Assembly (NCBI GenBank): GCA_017632695.1
Contig: JAGBQS010000236.1
Location: 1 to 26,356, forward strand
Origin: Bacteroidales bacterium
GTDB lineage: Bacteria > Bacteroidota > Bacteroidia > Bacteroidales > UBA3663
DNA length: 26,356 nt
Direction: 5' to 3'
Notes under the pieces: generated by a model
Told to the model about the DNA's origin: nothing
Databases searched by the model: none
The model's input: only the letters and a program-made list of their open reading frames with translations
Shown: positions 24,030 to 26,356 of the stretch, in pieces
Layout: the number at the start of each line of letters is the position of its first letter
Numbering within the stretch: position 1 is the stretch's first letter
Translations under genes and position numbers: made by a program

Positions 24030-24833
24030 TTACTTTTCTCCGTTCAGTTCGTCCTTATCCAATTTCTCTTTCCGAATCTTTTTCCGTGTCTGTACGCTGA
24101 CCATCGAGGCCGAAACAATGCCTGTCGGAACAGCAACAATGGTATAGCCCAAAAGCATAACGATGCTGGCAAAGAAGCGTCCGACTGCCGTAACCGGTAT
24201 GATGTCTCCGTATCCGACGGTCGTCATAGTCACAATAGCCCAATAGATGCTGGTCGGAATACTCGTGAACTGTGTGCCGGGCTGACCGCTTTCGACGGCA
24301 TACATTATTGTGCCCAGACAAATCACCATAATGACCACAAACAGGAAGAACACGAAGATTTTCTTGAAGCTCTGTCTGATGCTTTCCATCAGCAAATACC
24401 CTTCTTCGAGGAAGGAGAATAGCTTGAAAACGCGGAAAACGCGGATAAGACGGATGCTTCGGAGCGCAATCATGAAGCGGGCTCCCGGCAACAGCCAGCC
24501 CAGATACATGGGCAGTATGGACACCAGATCGACAATGCCGAAGAAACTGAAGACATAGTCGCGCGGGTTGGGAGAGCAGTACAGGCGTGCCAGATACTCG
24601 AACGTGAAGAATGCGGTCAGCAGATATTCGAGCACCACGAGCGAGCCTACAATCCACGGATTGGTGAAGAGCGAATCAAAGATGGTAATCAGGATGCTCA
24701 CGATGATGCAAATCATCAGAACAATGTCGAACATCCGTCCGAGACGGGTGTCGCTGCCGAAGATGATTCCATAGAGTTTCCGTTTTAAGGGCTGATTGGC
24801 CATCAGCTCCTGCCATCTCTGTTTCAGTGTCAT
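24030..24833 (-). CDS. Voltage-gated potassium channel family protein
   Basis: A 267-residue six-helix channel subunit, expected to work as an inner-membrane tetramer. S1 is at about 35-52, S2 65-85, S3 94-112, S4 120-140 with regularly spaced charges (Arg125, Arg128, Arg131, Arg134, Lys137), S5 157-180, pore helix and filter TMTTVGYGD (202-210), and S6 216-240. A short Lys-rich cytoplasmic tail (RKKIRKEKLDKDEL) follows, with no RCK/TrkA domain. The TVGYGD filter indicates K+ selectivity, and the charged S4 indicates voltage sensitivity. It is directly followed (2 bp) by the hemerythrin-LuxR regulator, so the two are made from one transcript. Confidence 0.93.
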   Translation of the reverse strand: MTLKQRWQELMANQPLKRKLYGIIFGSDTRLGRMFDIVLMICIIVSILITIFDSLFTNPWIVGSLVVLEYLLTAFFTFEYLARLYCSPNPRDYVFSFFGIVDLVSILPMYLGWLLPGARFMIALRSIRLIRVFRVFKLFSFLEEGYLLMESIRQSFKKIFVFFLFVVIMVICLGTIMYAVESGQPGTQFTSIPTSIYWAIVTMTTVGYGDIIPVTAVGRFFASIVMLLGYTIVAVPTGIVSASMVSVQTRKKIRKEKLDKDELNGEK

Positions 24834-24873
24834 TCGTGTCTAATTTCCAAGTGTGAAATTATATTTCCACGCG

Positions 24874-24907
24874 CAAAGGTAATAAATTTGGTAAAAAGAT
24901 GAACAAA
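24874..24907 (-). promoter_or_regulatory. Putative promoter of the K+ channel/regulator pair
   Basis: On the minus strand TACCTTTG (24881-24874) is a good -7 box. TTTG at 24907-24904 is a candidate -33 with a 22-bp spacer, slightly long. The leader to ATG 24833 would be about 34 nt. Confidence 0.5.
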
Positions 24908-24950
24908 AATTGGTATAAAATAGTATTTTTTTCAACTTTTTTGACCGAAA

Positions 24951-24983
24951 TTGAACACAATTGTATGAAAAACCATATCTTTG
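24951..24983 (+). promoter_or_regulatory. Putative promoter of the DASS transporter
   Basis: TATCTTTG at 24976-24983 is a good -7 box; TTG at 24951-24953 gives a 22-bp spacer. The leader of about 80 nt contains a 7-codon uORF (MKTIQTN, from ATG 25010) before the transporter start. The rest of 24834-25071 is AT-rich and shows no gene. Confidence 0.5.
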
Positions 24984-25071
24984 CACTCGTTTTTGTCGGC
25001 AGTACGGTGATGAAAACTATTCAAACAAACTAAAAATACAAACTGTTAAAACACCCTTTTTTTGTTGAGCC

Positions 25072-26356
25072 ATGAGTCTCATGAACAATGTGTTGGTTCG
25101 CAGGTACAAAAATTTCCGTAACCCGTCGAACGCCAAGACTGTTATTGGCAGCCTGATTGCCTTAATTCTGTATTTCGGCATTTTGATTATTGATCCGGCC
25201 GTTTACGGCCTTCCAGGGCTGACTCTTATCGAGCAACGTATGGTTGCCATTTTTTTAACAGCGGCTGTCCTATGGATCAGCGAAGCGATTCCAACCTGGT
25301 GTACCTCGGTACTGATCATTGTTGTCATGCTGCTGACGGTGAGCAATTCTTCGCTATGGTTCTTTGCCAACGATCCTTCGCTGACCGATCCGAATGCTAC
25401 TCCTTTGGGAAGCCCGATTGATTATAAGGCCATTATGGCTACGTTTGCCGATCCGGTTGTAATGCTCTTCATGGGCGGATTCGTGCTGGCTATCGGCGTT
25501 GAGAAGGTAGGACTTGATATCTTTATGGCAAAGGCGCTCCTGACACCTTTCGGAAAGAAACCTGCTTTTGTGCTGATGGGCTTTATTCTGGTAACTGCGC
25601 TTTTCTCGGCATTCATTTCCAATACGGCAACGGCTGCCATGATGCTGGCCTTCCTGGCTCCTGTGCTCCGTTCGCTGCCCAGCGGTAACGGCTCGAAGGG
25701 TAAGATTGCCCTGGCTATGGCTATTCCGCTCGGTGCTAATATCGGCGGTATCGCTACTCCTATCGGTACGCCTCCTAACGGTGTTGCCATGAAGTATCTG
25801 AACGATCCGGATACCATTGCCAACCTGCAGGCTCTGGGTCTGGAAAGCTGCAGCGTTACCTTTATGGACTGGTGCAAGGTGATGACCCCGATTACCCTGA
25901 TTATCCTCGCCCTCGGATGGGCGGCTCTGATGTTTATCTTCCCGTTCAAGAAGGGCGAAACCATCGAAATCAAGATTGTCGGCGGACTGAAAAAAGGCTA
26001 TAAGACATGGGTGGTTGCCGTTACTTTCGTGCTGACCATCGTCCTGTGGTTTACCGGCGAATGGAACGGACTGAATGCAAATGTGGTTGCTTTGGTGCCT
26101 ATCTGCTGTCTGTGCCTGACGGGCCTGCTTTCGAAGAAGGATCTGGAAAAAATCAACTGGTCGGTACTTTGGATGGTGGCCGGCGGTTTTGCCCTTGGCT
26201 TGGGCTTCAATAAGTCCGGTTTGGCCAACGATCTGGTAACATCCATTCCGTTTAATACCTGGAGCCCGCTGGTAGTTCTTGTGGTTGCAGGTCTGGTTTG
26301 CTGGTTCCTGAGTAACTTTATTTCCAATTCGGCTACAGCAGCCCTGCTGATTCCTA
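25072..26356 (+). CDS. DASS (SLC13)-family sodium/anion symporter, 3' end outside the window
   Basis: The reading frame runs from ATG 25072 (MSLMNNVLVRRYKNF) without a stop to the right edge, about 428 residues. Hydrophobic helices alternate with the two family re-entrant-loop motifs: SNTATAA (about 183-189), followed by ANIGGIATPIGTPPN, and the second-repeat SNSATAA near the edge. These SNT-type motifs and the neighbouring Asn/Thr residues bind Na+ and the carboxylate substrate in VcINDY-like transporters. Substrates in the family are C4-dicarboxylates, citrate or sulfate; dicarboxylates would suit a succinate- and acetate-forming anaerobe, but the sequence does not decide. Four codons in, a second ATG (25081) is an alternative start. 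Confidence 0.93.
   Translation, partial: MSLMNNVLVRRYKNFRNPSNAKTVIGSLIALILYFGILIIDPAVYGLPGLTLIEQRMVAIFLTAAVLWISEAIPTWCTSVLIIVVMLLTVSNSSLWFFANDPSLTDPNATPLGSPIDYKAIMATFADPVVMLFMGGFVLAIGVEKVGLDIFMAKALLTPFGKKPAFVLMGFILVTALFSAFISNTATAAMMLAFLAPVLRSLPSGNGSKGKIALAMAIPLGANIGGIATPIGTPPNGVAMKYLNDPDTIANLQALGLESCSVTFMDWCKVMTPITLIILALGWAALMFIFPFKKGETIEIKIVGGLKKGYKTWVVAVTFVLTIVLWFTGEWNGLNANVVALVPICCLCLTGLLSKKDLEKINWSVLWMVAGGFALGLGFNKSGLANDLVTSIPFNTWSPLVVLVVAGLVCWFLSNFISNSATAALLIP

Overview
The window looks like a chromosomal segment of a Bacteroidales bacterium (phylum Bacteroidota). Three things support this. The gene set is typical: a DUF4271 - hemD - rnpA - yidD run, an ABC-F ATPase of the 550-residue class, DPP-IV-like, S41 and C1 peptidases with Sec signals, a Mfa2/FimB-like lipoprotein, a short-form pta next to ackA, and a DUF4143 ATPase. 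Intergenic regions carry the Bacteroidota sigma factor signature (-33 TTG/TTTG and -7 TAnnTTTG). Start codons generally lack strong Shine-Dalgarno sequences. I cannot fix the genus. No rRNA, tRNA, CRISPR array or insertion sequence was recognised, and no stretch over 300 bases lacks a gene.

Layout. (a) 1-1753: the 5' end of an outer-membrane-type protein gene stops abruptly. It abuts an AT-richer DUF4143-type AAA ATPase gene (minus strand) whose promoter is embedded in four operator-like palindromic repeats spaced 32-33 bp. (b) 1754-7220: a tightly packed minus-strand run reading rplS, a membrane-anchored EEP-family phosphatase/nuclease, DUF4271, hemD, rnpA, yidD and ABC-F, driven by a promoter upstream of rplS with a foldable leader. 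(c) 7337-16533: another minus-strand run from one clear promoter: S41 protease, C1 protease, cysE, a THUMP-type RNA methyltransferase with a lysine-rich repeat tail, a DPP-IV-like peptidase and a surface lipoprotein. (d) 16572-19231: a divergent plus-strand PMCA-type calcium P-ATPase. Its 3' end overlaps a convergent lipoprotein gene that appears to be internally duplicated. (e) 20581-22939: heptamer repeats, a strong hairpin, ackA and pta. (f) 22987-25071: a 59-bp nested palindrome, a LuxR-type regulator fused to an RIC/YtfE-like hemerythrin domain, and a voltage-gated K+ channel only 2 bp upstream of it. (g) 25072-26356: a DASS-family anion transporter running off the right edge.

Most genes are housekeeping: translation and RNA processing, haem, cysteine and acetate metabolism, and envelope proteolysis. 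The points most worth a second look are the ATPase with its regularly spaced operator array, and the K+ channel / di-iron LuxR regulator pair beside pta-ackA with the intervening palindrome. The second group could be a redox- or NO-responsive unit, but that is inference from domain content and position only.
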